Below, piece after piece: positions 1 to 8,637 of a stretch of 64,000 nucleotides of DNA. This DNA is from Mycobacterium gallinarum (GTDB lineage Bacteria; Actinomycetota; Actinomycetes; Mycobacteriales; Mycobacteriaceae). Location: the NCBI RefSeq assembly GCF_010726765.1, contig NZ_AP022601.1:1984001-2048000 (forward strand), read 5' to 3'. The notes beneath the pieces are model-generated. The model had not been told where the DNA came from, did no database searches, and saw nothing but the letters and a program-made list of their open reading frames with translations. The number at the start of each line of letters is the position of its first letter. The stretch's first letter is position 1. The translations under genes were made by a program, and so were the position numbers.

Positions 1-1
1 G

Positions 2-1021
2 TTTTTCGTGATCTCGTACCTCACGATCACGGTGCTGTGCGTCTATCTGGGCACGGGTTCGGGGCTGCAGTTCTATTTCGTCGTGGCCGCGGCCATCGTG
101 CTGGTGATTCTCGGGCCCGACCATATTGTCCTGGCCTCCATACTGGCCGCTATCGGCGCCGCGACGGTGGTCCTGCTCGAATTCTTCGTGCCCAACGACA
201 CCGGCACCCAACCTCCGTGGGCGTTCAAGGTCTCGTTCACGCTGACGGTGATCACGGCGTGGATCCTCGTCATCGCGACCATCTGGTTCGCACTGCGCGA
301 GATCCGCCGCACCCGAGTGGCCATGGAGGCGGAGTACGAGCGATCCGAGCAACTGCTGACCAACATCTTGCCGGCGTCCATCGCCGAGCGGCTCAAGGAT
401 CCGTCGCGAAACATCATCGCCGACAAGTACGACGACGCCTCGATCCTGTTCGCCGACATCGCCGACTACACCAAACGTGCAAGCGACACCACGCCGAGCG
501 ACCTCGTGCGGTTTCTGGACCGGCTCTACACCGACCTCGACCTCCTGGTCGACAAGCACGGTCTGGAGAAGGTCAAGACCAGCGGCGACTCGTACATGGT
601 GGTCAGCGGAGTGCCCGAGCCGCGGCCCGACCACATGGAGGCATTGGCATGCCTGGCATTGGACATGGCCGAGGCCGTCGCCGATCTCAAAGACCCGAAC
701 GGACACGCGGTGCCGCTACGAATCGGCCTGGGGGCCGGGCCGGTGGTGGCGGGTGTCGTCGGCGCGCGCAAGTTCTTCTATGACGTCTGGGGTGACGCCG
801 TGAACGTCGCGTCGCGCATGGAAACCACGGATGTCGAGGGCCGGATCCAGGTGCCGCAGGACGTGTACGAACGCCTGAACCACGCATTCGTACTCGAAGA
901 GCGCGGTGGCGTTGACGTCAAGGGCAAGGGCGTCATGCACACCTGGTACCTGGTCGCGCGTCGCGACGACGATGCCGTCCGAGGCGCGGTAGAACAGGGT
1001 GCGGCCGCGGGGCGTTCTTAG
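2..1021 (+). CDS. cya: Membrane-bound class III adenylyl cyclase (5' truncated)
   Basis: Makes cAMP from ATP at the inner face of the membrane. The frame is open to the window edge, so the true start is upstream; the first start-like codon is the GTG at 8, and numbering here is from it. About four hydrophobic segments lie in residues 1-95, followed by a charged helical linker (96-135) and the cyclase domain (about 140-315). Visible catalytic residues are metal-binding D150 and D194, adenine-selecting K190 and D259, and transition-state N266 and R270. The K/D pair predicts ATP rather than GTP as substrate. The layout matches the M. tuberculosis Rv1625c family, which has six membrane helices, so two or so are missing here. 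It converges on dps, whose promoter carries a CRP box. Confidence 0.93.
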   Translation, partial: FFVISYLTITVLCVYLGTGSGLQFYFVVAAAIVLVILGPDHIVLASILAAIGAATVVLLEFFVPNDTGTQPPWAFKVSFTLTVITAWILVIATIWFALREIRRTRVAMEAEYERSEQLLTNILPASIAERLKDPSRNIIADKYDDASILFADIADYTKRASDTTPSDLVRFLDRLYTDLDLLVDKHGLEKVKTSGDSYMVVSGVPEPRPDHMEALACLALDMAEAVADLKDPNGHAVPLRIGLGAGPVVAGVVGARKFFYDVWGDAVNVASRMETTDVEGRIQVPQDVYERLNHAFVLEERGGVDVKGKGVMHTWYLVARRDDDAVRGAVEQGAAAGRS

Positions 1022-1046
1022 GCTGAGCGCGGGGCGCGCGTGGGTC

Positions 1047-1535
1047 CTAGACCTTCCGGTTCTCCGACTTGATGAGCCATGCCAGCTTCTCCAAACCATC
1101 GATGAGCTGGTGCAGGATATCGGCGGTGCTGGGATCTTCGGCATCCACCGCGTCATGCACACTGCGCAGGGTGTCGACTGCCGCGTAGATGCGATCGGTG
1201 ATCAGGTCGACGACCTCGTCGGTGCTGTGTTCGTACGACGGGAACTGCGGCAGCGTGGTGCTTGCGGTGACGGTATCCGACCGTCCGTCCGGCACCGCCC
1301 ATAGCGCCCGCATCCGCTCAGCGACGGTGTCGCTGGCTTCGCGCGCGAAGTCAACGACCTCGTCGAGCTGCAGGTGGAGGTCGCGAAAGTTGGTACCGAC
1401 GACGTTCCAATGTGCCTGCTTGCCCTGCAGGTGCAGCTCGATCAGGTCGACCAGGACCCGCTGGAGGTTCTTGCTCAGCTCCGCCGATGCCTGGAATCCG
1501 TGTACGTCTGTGTCAGTGCGTCGTTGTGTGCCCAT
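1047..1535 (-). CDS. dps: Dps-family DNA-binding ferritin-like protein
   Basis: Stationary-phase or starvation protein that oxidises and stores iron in a 12-subunit shell and protects DNA. The 162-residue product has the Dps ferroxidase pattern: the His of KQAHWN, the His of FRDLHLQ and the acidic LDE stretch that follows. It ends in the family tail SENRKV. It closely resembles the second Dps (Dps2) of M. smegmatis as I remember it. The ATG at 1535 is preceded by GAAGAG at good spacing; an in-frame TTG seven codons upstream (1556) has no such site and is less likely. The intergenic DNA upstream holds a perfect CRP palindrome. Confidence 0.93.
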   Translation of the reverse strand: MGTQRRTDTDVHGFQASAELSKNLQRVLVDLIELHLQGKQAHWNVVGTNFRDLHLQLDEVVDFAREASDTVAERMRALWAVPDGRSDTVTASTTLPQFPSYEHSTDEVVDLITDRIYAAVDTLRSVHDAVDAEDPSTADILHQLIDGLEKLAWLIKSENRKV

Positions 1536-1579
1536 GTTCTCTTCAACGTCCGCCAATCTGGAATGACTCCAAATTACGC

Positions 1580-1595
1580 TGTGACTACGCTCACA
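1580..1595. promoter_or_regulatory. Perfect CRP/cAMP-receptor box upstream of dps
   Basis: The 16 bp read TGTGA-N6-TCACA, identical to the palindromic CRP consensus in both half-sites. The centre lies about 52 bp before the dps ATG and the right half overlaps the stop codon of the DUF2339 gene. Only dps is transcribed away from it. Whether it activates or represses depends on the unmapped transcription start. If an AT-rich hexamer near 1555-1560 is the -10, the box sits close to the -41 position used by class II activators. Confidence 0.75.
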
Positions 1596-3375
1596 ACGTG
1601 TTGTCCTGTTGCTGGTCCTGCTTGTCGAGCAGGCGAGCGTAGCCGGCGCCCATTCCCAGCAGTATCAGGCCAACGACGATGAACACCGCAACCCGGAAGA
1701 TGCCGTCCAGGGTGCCGAGGTCGAACAGGAAGAGCTTGGCCATCGCCGCCCCGACCAACGCCAATCCCCCGCCGATCGGCAACGATCGAGTGGCTCGCGG
1801 CAACCGTGCGGCGTAAATGAGCAGGGCGGCCGCCATCACGATCCAGCAGATCGTCGCGGCCATGTGCCCAGCGAAGAAACCGCGCTCTTCGCCGCCGATC
1901 AGCACACCCGCGGTGACGGTGAAGGTGGTCATCGCATACGCGGCGACCACTGCCGCCCCCGCCCACATAGCCGAATCGGGACCGTCGAGCGTCCACACGA
2001 TCACCACGGCGAAAGCGATCAACAGCAGGCTGGCGATCAGCGTGGACACCGCTGTCGCGGTATCGGTTTCGGTGGCGTAGATCAGCGAGCTCGGCGGTGC
2101 ATAGCTGAGATAGAACGCGGCGCCCACTCCGGCCAGGCCAAGCGCGACCCACCGTGCAGTCGCCTCACGACGCGCGGCGACGGCCACCACGATCGCCATG
2201 GCCAACAGGACCGGACCTGTGACGTAACCGTCGAACGCGACCAGCACCGCGATCGTCGCCGAGATCGCCGACAGCGCCGCCCAGATCGGCCGCACCGCGC
2301 CGTCGACGCCGGCCACGCGGTTGCCGATGAGCACGATCGCCAGAAACGTCGCCGCCACGACGGCCGCCATCAGAGCGGCGACCACCCGGTCGGCAACCAG
2401 CGCCACACACAGCGCGGGCAGCACACCGGCGCCGGTCACCAACGCCATCAACACACGATTGGTGGTCCGGGGCAACAGGATCAGCGCGGCGACCACCGCC
2501 AGCCCCGCTGCGATGGTGCACGCCCCCACCAGCCACAGGTCGCTCCGATCGTCGAAGTACAGCCCCAGCAGGGCGAGGAGCAGCGGAAACGTACTGGCGG
2601 CGATCCGCGCACAGTGCAGCCAGATCCAATCCTTGCCCAGCTGCACCGGTAGCGACGCGGCGGCGAGGGCAAGCATGAAGCCCACGAGCAGCAGCGTGAC
2701 TCCGTCTGTCACCACGGGAGCCAGCACGGTCAGCGGGACCAATACCAGCACACCGAGCTGCTGTGAGTCCCACCGCCGGGCCAAGGTCAGCCCGCCGCCG
2801 CCGATGATCGCGGCGGTGACGAGACCGACGGGCGCCGACACCCAGCCGTAGATCGTCGTCACCGCGATGACGTCGATGTAGGCCGCGGCGACACCGGTCG
2901 CGGCCAGGGCGATGGCCCCGACCCGGCCACCGGGCCGCCGGTACAGCCAGACGCCCACCCCGACCAGCGCGCCCGCCAGCAACGCACCGCCGGCGACCCG
3001 GATCTCGGGACGCAAAATGCCTGCCTGTGCGGCGAGCACGACCAGCAGCACGACGCCGATCAGCGTGACGGCAACACCCGCGACGGCGAGCAGCTTGCCT
3101 ATCCACCCCTGGTCGCGCGGCGCCTTCTGCGCCACCGGTGGCGCCGGGTACGCCGGGTACGCCGGGTACGCCGGTGGCGTAGCAGGCGGCTGGACTTGGG
3201 GCGGGTACTGGTACTGGTACTGCGGCGCGTACGGCACCGGATAGGGCGGCTGTTCGGACAGCAGGCGGTCCAGTGCGCTGAGGTCTGCCGATACCCTCGC
3301 CATGTACTGCGATATCGCCGAGAAATCGGCGGAGACCCGGGCGATGAGAGCGCGTTGTTCGGTCATGGCTGACAT
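1591..3375 (-). CDS. DUF2339 polytopic membrane protein
   Basis: Integral membrane protein of unknown function. The 594 residues begin with a short helical stretch rich in ALDRLL-type heptads, then a Pro/Tyr-rich cytoplasmic region (about 42-85: PYPVPYAPQYQ, AYPAYPAYPA) and from about residue 90 a near-continuous series of hydrophobic helices to the C-terminus, as in the DUF2339 family. Two ATG codons compete for the start (3375 and 3366); neither has a strong ribosome-binding site. The gene has its own orientation block with dps downstream. The stop codon overlaps the CRP box. Confidence 0.85.
   Translation of the reverse strand: MSAMTEQRALIARVSADFSAISQYMARVSADLSALDRLLSEQPPYPVPYAPQYQYQYPPQVQPPATPPAYPAYPAYPAPPVAQKAPRDQGWIGKLLAVAGVAVTLIGVVLLVVLAAQAGILRPEIRVAGGALLAGALVGVGVWLYRRPGGRVGAIALAATGVAAAYIDVIAVTTIYGWVSAPVGLVTAAIIGGGGLTLARRWDSQQLGVLVLVPLTVLAPVVTDGVTLLLVGFMLALAAASLPVQLGKDWIWLHCARIAASTFPLLLALLGLYFDDRSDLWLVGACTIAAGLAVVAALILLPRTTNRVLMALVTGAGVLPALCVALVADRVVAALMAAVVAATFLAIVLIGNRVAGVDGAVRPIWAALSAISATIAVLVAFDGYVTGPVLLAMAIVVAVAARREATARWVALGLAGVGAAFYLSYAPPSSLIYATETDTATAVSTLIASLLLIAFAVVIVWTLDGPDSAMWAGAAVVAAYAMTTFTVTAGVLIGGEERGFFAGHMAATICWIVMAAALLIYAARLPRATRSLPIGGGLALVGAAMAKLFLFDLGTLDGIFRVAVFIVVGLILLGMGAGYARLLDKQDQQQDNTL
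3143..3169. repeat. Three tandem 9-bp units in the DUF2339 gene
   Basis: GCCGGGTAC is present three times head to tail. On the coding strand it gives the AYP repeats of the proline-rich N-terminal region. A second run of TACTGG hexamers about 35 bp further on encodes the QYQY stretch. Both are in frame and could vary by slippage without breaking the gene. Confidence 0.8.
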
Positions 3376-3411
3376 CGTGGCAGCCGGATCACCGCTTTCG
3401 GATGAGTAGGA

Positions 3412-4068
3412 CTACTCGTCCAGGCCGTGTTCGATCGCGTACCGGGCCAATTCGACCCGATTCGCGACCTGGAGCTTGCGGAACGTGGCCTGGACGTGGT
3501 TCTCGACAGTCCGGTGGCTCAACGAGAGTCGGGTGGCGATCTGCTTCGCGGTCAGTCCCTTCGCGACGTGCCGCAAGATCTCGGTCTCCCGTTCGGTGAG
3601 GCTCGGGGTGGCTGGCCCTGCTTCTGGGCTCGCCGCGATTCGCCGGTACTCGCCGAGGACCAAACCCGCCAGTCCCGGAGTGAAGACGGCCCGGCCCTGC
3701 GCGGTGGCGCGCACCGCATCACCGAGTTCCTGCTTCGAGGCACTCTTCACGAGATAGCCTGTCGCACCGGCCTTTACCGCTTCCAGCACGTCTTCCCGCT
3801 CGTCGGACGCCGAGAGCACCAGGATTCGCGAAGACGGCGAGACCGCAAGCACCTCCGCGGTCGCCTGCGCGCCGTCGCCGTCGGATAGTCGCATGTCCAT
3901 CACGACGACATCCGGGAGCACGACGGCGGCCCGGCGACGCGCCGCCGCCACACCGTCCGCGGTGGCGACGACGGTGAATCCGTCCTCGGCGAGATCGCGG
4001 GCCACCGCGTCCCGCCAGATCGGATGGTCGTCGACCACCATCACCGTCGGGGTACTGTCAGCTCCCAT
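3412..4068 (-). CDS. NarL/FixJ-type response regulator (REC + LuxR HTH)
   Basis: DNA-binding output partner of the adjacent kinase. Counting from the chosen start, the receiver domain runs from about residue 8 to 125, with the acidic pair D13-D14, phospho-acceptor D58 (VVMDMR) and the conserved Lys of YLVKSA. The C-terminal LuxR helix-turn-helix (about 150-215) contains LTERETEIL and SHRTVENHV. The ATG at 4068 has GGGA upstream and makes a 28-bp overlap with the kinase gene; ATGs at 4080 and 4119 would only lengthen the overlap. It is the last gene of the transporter/two-component operon. Confidence 0.92.
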   Translation of the reverse strand: MGADSTPTVMVVDDHPIWRDAVARDLAEDGFTVVATADGVAAARRRAAVVLPDVVVMDMRLSDGDGAQATAEVLAVSPSSRILVLSASDEREDVLEAVKAGATGYLVKSASKQELGDAVRATAQGRAVFTPGLAGLVLGEYRRIAASPEAGPATPSLTERETEILRHVAKGLTAKQIATRLSLSHRTVENHVQATFRKLQVANRVELARYAIEHGLDE

Positions 4069-5171
4069 TCCGTCCCACATCCCGGCGAGGTGGTGAGCTT
4101 CGCGCTTCCACCCAACCAATTCATCCGTCCGACAATCGATTTGGCCACCCCGACGCGGCCCTCCCCGACCGCTTGCTCCAGCCTGCCCTTCGCAATTCCG
4201 ACGCCGTCGTCGCGGATGCTGACCGTCACCGAGTCGCCGAGGTCCTCGAGCAGGACGTAGGCGCGGGCGTCTGGGCCGGCGTGTGCAGTCACGTTGTCCA
4301 ACGCGTTCGCGGCGGCGCCGTACAGCTCGCCCGCCGTGGCCGTATCCAGCAGCACTGGTTCGGCGGGCACACTCACCGACACCACGTCCGAGGCCCGTTT
4401 ACGCAACAGTGCGCCGACGTCGGCCATCTCCCCGGCCGGCGTCTCGGTGTCGGCCGAGCTGACGAGTCGGCGCAGGGCGCGCTCCTGCTCGCCCGCCAGC
4501 TCAGCTAATTCGGCTGTGGCTCCGCCGATTTCGCGGCCGCGACGGGATACCAGCGCCAGCACCTGTATGGCGCCGTCGTGCACCTGGCGCGACAACCTCT
4601 CCCGTTCTTGGTGCGAGGCGGCCAGCCGCGCGGCCTGTTCGAGTTCGGCGTGCGCACGCCGTGCCGTCTGTGCCGCCATGCCGACCGCGAGTCCGACCGC
4701 GAGCTCGATCACGATTGTCGCGTTGCGACCCAGGTCGTAATTGATGAAGCCCTTAACGATGGTGCTGGCGATCATCACCGCGACCCCGGCCAGCATTCCG
4801 GCGATCGGTCCGGACAGGATGGCCGCAGAGATCGTGGCATTGGTCGCCCACAGCGTGGTCGGCCACGACTGGTTGGCGAACGCCCACTGCTCGGAGGCGA
4901 CGAACTCGGTGGACAGTATCAGCGCGACGACGACGACGATCTCGGCCACCACCCAGGACGCGCGCCTGCCGAAGCCACGCAGATATGCAAACGCGCACAT
5001 CGCACTCCATGCGAGCAGCACCGCGAACAGCGTCCAGCCGATCGCCGGACGGTCCAGTTCGCCGTTGACCGCGATTTGAAAGCCCAGTGCGTAAATACAA
5101 CTGAGCAGACGGAAAACCTGGGCTGCCCGCCATAGCGGCGTGGCCGGATCCGGTTGGCTCGCCGCCGGCAT
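4041..5171 (-). CDS. Two-component sensor histidine kinase (HisKA_3/HATPase)
   Basis: Membrane sensor that phosphorylates the downstream NarL-type regulator. The 376 residues contain about five to six hydrophobic segments in 15-170, a short coiled linker, the dimerisation/phospho-acceptor motif RQVHDGAIQVL with H198, and an HATPase_c domain with the N-box ANALDNV and the G-box DDGVGI. It has no obvious extracytoplasmic sensing domain, so the stimulus may be sensed in the membrane or through the adjacent transporter (inference). Its ATG shares one base with the TAA stop of the ABC ATPase gene (TAATG), the classic arrangement for translational coupling. Confidence 0.92.
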   Translation of the reverse strand: MPAASQPDPATPLWRAAQVFRLLSCIYALGFQIAVNGELDRPAIGWTLFAVLLAWSAMCAFAYLRGFGRRASWVVAEIVVVVALILSTEFVASEQWAFANQSWPTTLWATNATISAAILSGPIAGMLAGVAVMIASTIVKGFINYDLGRNATIVIELAVGLAVGMAAQTARRAHAELEQAARLAASHQERERLSRQVHDGAIQVLALVSRRGREIGGATAELAELAGEQERALRRLVSSADTETPAGEMADVGALLRKRASDVVSVSVPAEPVLLDTATAGELYGAAANALDNVTAHAGPDARAYVLLEDLGDSVTVSIRDDGVGIAKGRLEQAVGEGRVGVAKSIVGRMNWLGGSAKLTTSPGCGTEWELTVPRR

Positions 5172-5932
5172 TACAGCACCTTTGACAGGAACGCCTTCGT
5201 CCGTTCGTGTTGGGGATTGCTCAGCACCTCACGAGGCGGCCCGCTTTCGACCACCACACCGCCGTCCATGAACACCAGATGATTGGCGACCTCGCGGGCG
5301 AAGCCCATCTCATGGGTCACCACCACCATCGTCATCCCCTCGGCGGCAAGCTTTTTCATTACCTCGAGAACCTCACCGACCAGCTCGGGGTCCAGTGCCG
5401 AGGTGGGCTCGTCGAACAACATCAGCTTGGGGCTCATCGCCAGGGCACGGGCAATCGCGACCCGCTGCTGCTGTCCTCCGGAGAGTTGAGCCGGATAGGC
5501 GTCGGCTTTCTCCGACAGCCCAACCTGTCTGAGCAGATCCTTGCCCCGCGCCAGCGCCTCGGCCTTCTTGAGGCGCTTGACGTGGATGGGTGCCTCGATG
5601 ACGTTCTCCAGCGCGGTGCGATGCGGGAACAGGTTGAAGTGCTGGAACACCATTCCGATTTCGCGGCGCTGCTTTGCGGCGTCACGGGGCGACATCTCGT
5701 ACAGCTTCGAGCCTTTGTCGCGGTAGCCGATCAACTCACCGTCGACATAGAGCCGGCCGGCATTGACCTGCTCGAGATGGTTGATGCACCGAAGGAACGT
5801 CGACTTGCCGGAGCCGGACGGGCCGACCATGACCAGCACCTCGCCCTTGCCGATCTCGAGCGTGATGCCCTTCAGAACTTCCAGCGCGCCAAAGCTTTTG
5901 CAGACCGATTCGGCCTTGACCATCGGGGTCAT
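5171..5932 (-). CDS. Polar amino-acid ABC transporter ATPase
   Basis: Cytoplasmic ATPase of the GlnQ/GltL type that powers amino-acid uptake. The 253 residues have Walker A ([14 protein letters not shown]), the Q-loop ([12 protein letters not shown]), the signature [15 protein letters not shown], Walker B ([14 protein letters not shown]) and the switch His (VTHEMGFA). It overlaps the permease gene by ATGA and the kinase gene by one base. Substrate specificity cannot be fixed from sequence; glutamine, glutamate or another polar amino acid is likely from the family. Confidence 0.95.
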   Translation of the reverse strand: MTPMVKAESVCKSFGALEVLKGITLEIGKGEVLVMVGPSGSGKSTFLRCINHLEQVNAGRLYVDGELIGYRDKGSKLYEMSPRDAAKQRREIGMVFQHFNLFPHRTALENVIEAPIHVKRLKKAEALARGKDLLRQVGLSEKADAYPAQLSGGQQQRVAIARALAMSPKLMLFDEPTSALDPELVGEVLEVMKKLAAEGMTMVVVTHEMGFAREVANHLVFMDGGVVVESGPPREVLSNPQHERTKAFLSKVL

Positions 5933-6864
5933 GGATGCGCCTCTCCCGCCAGTCCCTGTGCTTTGGCAAGCGCCTCGAGCTGTTTGGTCGTCAACTTGCG
6001 GGACGCGCCGCGGGCGAAGTGTCTCTCCAGGTAGTACTGCCCGACCATCAGGATGCTCGTGATCACCAGATACCAGGTCGCCGCGACGAGCAGCAGCGGC
6101 ACGGGCTCGAAGGTCCGCGCGGCGATTTCACGGGACGTGATGCCGTACAGGTCGAGCGTGAACGGCACGGCGGTCACCAGCGACGTCGTCTTGAGCATGC
6201 TGATCACCTCGTTGCCGGTCGGCGGAATGATCACGCGCATCGCTTGCGGCAACACCGTGCGCCACATCGCCATCCCCCACGACATGCCCAACGCGGTCGA
6301 CGCTTCCATCTGTCCCTCTGGCACGGAACTGATTCCGGCGCGGATGATCTCGGCCATGTAGGCCGCCTCGTTGAGTGCCAGACCGAGGATCGCCAGCAGG
6401 AACGGGATCGACAGCACCTGCAGATTGAGCTCGAAGAACGCCGGCCCGAAGGGCACCCCGAGCCGGATGTTCTGGTAGATCGTCGGGATCAGGCCCCAGA
6501 AGACGAGCTGAACGTAGATCGGCGTGCCGCGGAAAATCCACAGGTACACCCACGACACCGCCTGGAAGATGGGGTTCGCAGAAAGTCGCATCACCGCCAG
6601 CACGACGCCCAGCACGATCGCCAGCACCATCGAGTAGAGGGTCAATTGCAGCGTGTTGAGTACACCGACGGACAACACCCGCTCGTTGAACAGGTACTGC
6701 ATGTAGACACTCCAGCGGTATGCCGGATTCGTGGCCGCGCCATAGAGAAACAGCGCGACGAGAATGATGATGACGACCGCCGCCACCCACCGCCACGGAT
6801 GACGCAGAGGAATAGCATCGATTGCGGCCGGAGCACTGGGTGGCGACGTGTCGACATCAGTCAT
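5929..6864 (-). CDS. Polar amino-acid ABC transporter permease (HisMQ type)
   Basis: Inner-membrane channel subunit. The 311 residues start with a hydrophilic 24-residue N-terminus, followed by a helix (about 25-45), the HisMQ/GlnP permease core from about 65, and the EAA loop ([16 protein letters not shown]) that contacts the ATPase. Only one permease gene is present, so the channel is probably a homodimer. The C-terminal 30 residues are charged. Its stop overlaps the ATPase start by four bases. It is separated from the binding-protein gene by 9 bp. Confidence 0.94.
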   Translation of the reverse strand: MTDVDTSPPSAPAAIDAIPLRHPWRWVAAVVIIILVALFLYGAATNPAYRWSVYMQYLFNERVLSVGVLNTLQLTLYSMVLAIVLGVVLAVMRLSANPIFQAVSWVYLWIFRGTPIYVQLVFWGLIPTIYQNIRLGVPFGPAFFELNLQVLSIPFLLAILGLALNEAAYMAEIIRAGISSVPEGQMEASTALGMSWGMAMWRTVLPQAMRVIIPPTGNEVISMLKTTSLVTAVPFTLDLYGITSREIAARTFEPVPLLLVAATWYLVITSILMVGQYYLERHFARGASRKLTTKQLEALAKAQGLAGEAHP

Positions 6865-6873
6865 TTGGGACCT

Positions 6874-7791
6874 CTAGTTGATGGCGCCGTTGATAACTGG
6901 CTTGTCGATCATCCCGTTCTCGACGCCCCAGTTCTTGGCGATCTCCTCGTACTTACCCGACTCGATCAGATGCTCGAGCGCCTTCTGCAGGGACTGCGCC
7001 AGCGGCGAACCCTTCTGAACCGGCCACCCGTAGGGCGCGGAGTCGAAGATCTCGCCTGCGGCCTCCAGTTTGCCGTTGCTCTGCTTGATCGCGTACGACG
7101 TCACGGGCGAGTCGGCCGACATGGCGTCCACCTGACCGAGCACCACGGCGTTGGTTGCGGCATCCTGCCCGTCGAACGACACGATCTCGATCGGCGGCTT
7201 GCCCGCGTCGACGCATGCCTTGCTCTTGGCCGGCAGCTCCTCGGTCTCCTCGGTCGTGGTGGCCTGCACCGCAACCTTCTTGCCGCACGCGTTGTTCGGA
7301 TCGATCGGCGAGCCGGGCCGTTGCGCCCAGAGAATGCCCGCACTGAAATACGTGACGAAGTCGACCGATTCCTCGCGCTCTTTGGTGTCGGTGAATGACG
7401 ACATCCCGACGTTGTATGTGCCGCCCTGAATCGATGGAATGATCTTGGCAAAGTCCGATTCGCGGTACTCGGCTTCCAGCCCCAGAGTTCCGGCTATCGC
7501 ATTCATCAGATCGACGTCGAAGCCGACGATCTTGCCGCTGGGATCCTTGAATTCGTTCGGCGCGTAAGGAATGTTGACGCCGACGATCAGCTTGCCGGAC
7601 TCTTTGATCGCCTCTGGAACGGTGTTCGCGATCTCCTCGACCTTATCGGCGGCGGCCGTCGGGCTGCCGGTCTCACTTTCGCTGGTGTTGGTACCGCTCG
7701 CGCACCCCGAGAGGAGCAGTGCGCCAGTCGCAGCAAACACACCCGCGATACGCAGAAGTTTCCCTCGGCGGTCTTGACACTCACGTAGCAC
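6874..7791 (-). CDS. Amino-acid ABC transporter substrate-binding lipoprotein
   Basis: Extracytoplasmic receptor of the importer, SBP_bac_3 family. The GTG at 7791 gives a typical lipoprotein signal: charged RRGK, a hydrophobic stretch, and the lipobox LLSGC with Cys at residue 30. The frame is open about 106 codons further upstream, but that part has no signal sequence or family match and is rejected. Binding-fold landmarks include GKLIVGVNIPYAPNEF and GFDVDLMNAIA. It is the first gene of the five-gene transporter/two-component operon. The 187 bp up to the divergent HdeD-like gene must hold both promoters, but no clear -35/-10 pair was seen. Confidence 0.93.
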   Translation of the reverse strand: MLRECQDRRGKLLRIAGVFAATGALLLSGCASGTNTSESETGSPTAAADKVEEIANTVPEAIKESGKLIVGVNIPYAPNEFKDPSGKIVGFDVDLMNAIAGTLGLEAEYRESDFAKIIPSIQGGTYNVGMSSFTDTKEREESVDFVTYFSAGILWAQRPGSPIDPNNACGKKVAVQATTTEETEELPAKSKACVDAGKPPIEIVSFDGQDAATNAVVLGQVDAMSADSPVTSYAIKQSNGKLEAAGEIFDSAPYGWPVQKGSPLAQSLQKALEHLIESGKYEEIAKNWGVENGMIDKPVINGAIN

Positions 7792-7978
7792 GGTTTTCTC
7801 TACTTTCTGCCTCGTTGATCCAGCGAGAAGCGCCGGTAGGGGAACAGTAATAGAGACGTACGCAGGCGGCAGGGGAACACGAACGGCCGACGAATTCCGT
7901 AGTGCTCCAATGACACGATTTGCATACGGAACGGGGAATATCCAGGCCTCGGTATTGCCTTTATGCGAAACTTCGCGC

Positions 7979-8575
7979 ATGGAAAGTCCTGCTCGACCAA
8001 GCATGCTGCCGCACCTTTGGAAGTCGGCACTGGCCACCGGAATCCTGGTGCTGATTCTCGGGGTCCTGATCCTGTGGCGGCCCGCGGCAGCGATCTTCGT
8101 CACCGCCATTTTCTTCGGCGCTTATCTTCTCGTCACCGGCATCTCGCAAGTCGTCATGGCGTTCAGTCTGAAGTCGTCCCTCGGCGGCAGAGTCCTGTTG
8201 TTCATCGGCGGCGCGGCGGCACTGGTGCTGGCCGTCCTCTGTTTCATCAACTTCTCGAACTCGATCGAGCTGCTGGCAATCTGGATCGGCATCGGCTTCA
8301 TCTTCCGCGGCGTCGCGACGCTGATGTCGGCGGTCTCGGACCCCACCCTGCCGGGACGCATTTGGGAAATCTTCATCGGCGTGCTGGGTCTGATCGCGGG
8401 CATCATCATGTTCGCGTGGCCCATGGAGGGGCTGGTCGCCGTCACCCAGGTCACCGGCATCATCCTGATTTTCCTCGGCGCAGCCGAGATCGGCACGGCA
8501 TTCGCCATTCGGAAAGCCTCCAAGGGCCTCGGCGGCGCCGCGCCTGCACCTTCGACAGAAGCGCCGGTGAGCTAA
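7979..8575 (+). CDS. HdeD/DUF308-family membrane protein
   Basis: Small polytopic membrane protein of 198 residues with six hydrophobic helices arranged as three DUF308 pairs (about 13-33, 37-57, 66-88, 92-112, 126-145, 150-170), ending in an Ala/Pro-rich tail. Members are linked to acid tolerance in E. coli (HdeD); the mycobacterial role is not known. The M. tuberculosis homologue Rv1624c sits beside cydA, as here. The ATG at 7979 was chosen because the preceding 23 codons look non-coding; ATG 8003 is a possible alternative. Neither has a clear ribosome-binding site. Confidence 0.85.
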   Translation: MESPARPSMLPHLWKSALATGILVLILGVLILWRPAAAIFVTAIFFGAYLLVTGISQVVMAFSLKSSLGGRVLLFIGGAAALVLAVLCFINFSNSIELLAIWIGIGFIFRGVATLMSAVSDPTLPGRIWEIFIGVLGLIAGIIMFAWPMEGLVAVTQVTGIILIFLGAAEIGTAFAIRKASKGLGGAAPAPSTEAPVS

Positions 8576-8581
8576 CGCACA
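8566..8581. promoter_or_regulatory. Candidate CRP site upstream of cydA
   Basis: The sequence is GGTGA-N6-GCACA, matching 8 of 10 defined CRP positions and keeping both GTGA and CACA cores. It overlaps the end of the HdeD-like gene. A possible promoter (TGATTT at 8583, TAGGCT at 8605) would put its centre near -42. CRP control of cydAB is described in M. smegmatis, which supports the assignment, but the match is imperfect. Confidence 0.45.
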
Positions 8582-8637
8582 CTGATTTCTACTACGCTCT
8601 GTCGTAGGCTGACGGAACAGCCACGGGAGAGGTTCGC

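Noticed and set aside
3143..3225. Short tandem repeats considered as a CRISPR-like array
   Set aside because: Units are 6-9 bp, contiguous, without spacers, and in frame in a membrane-protein gene.
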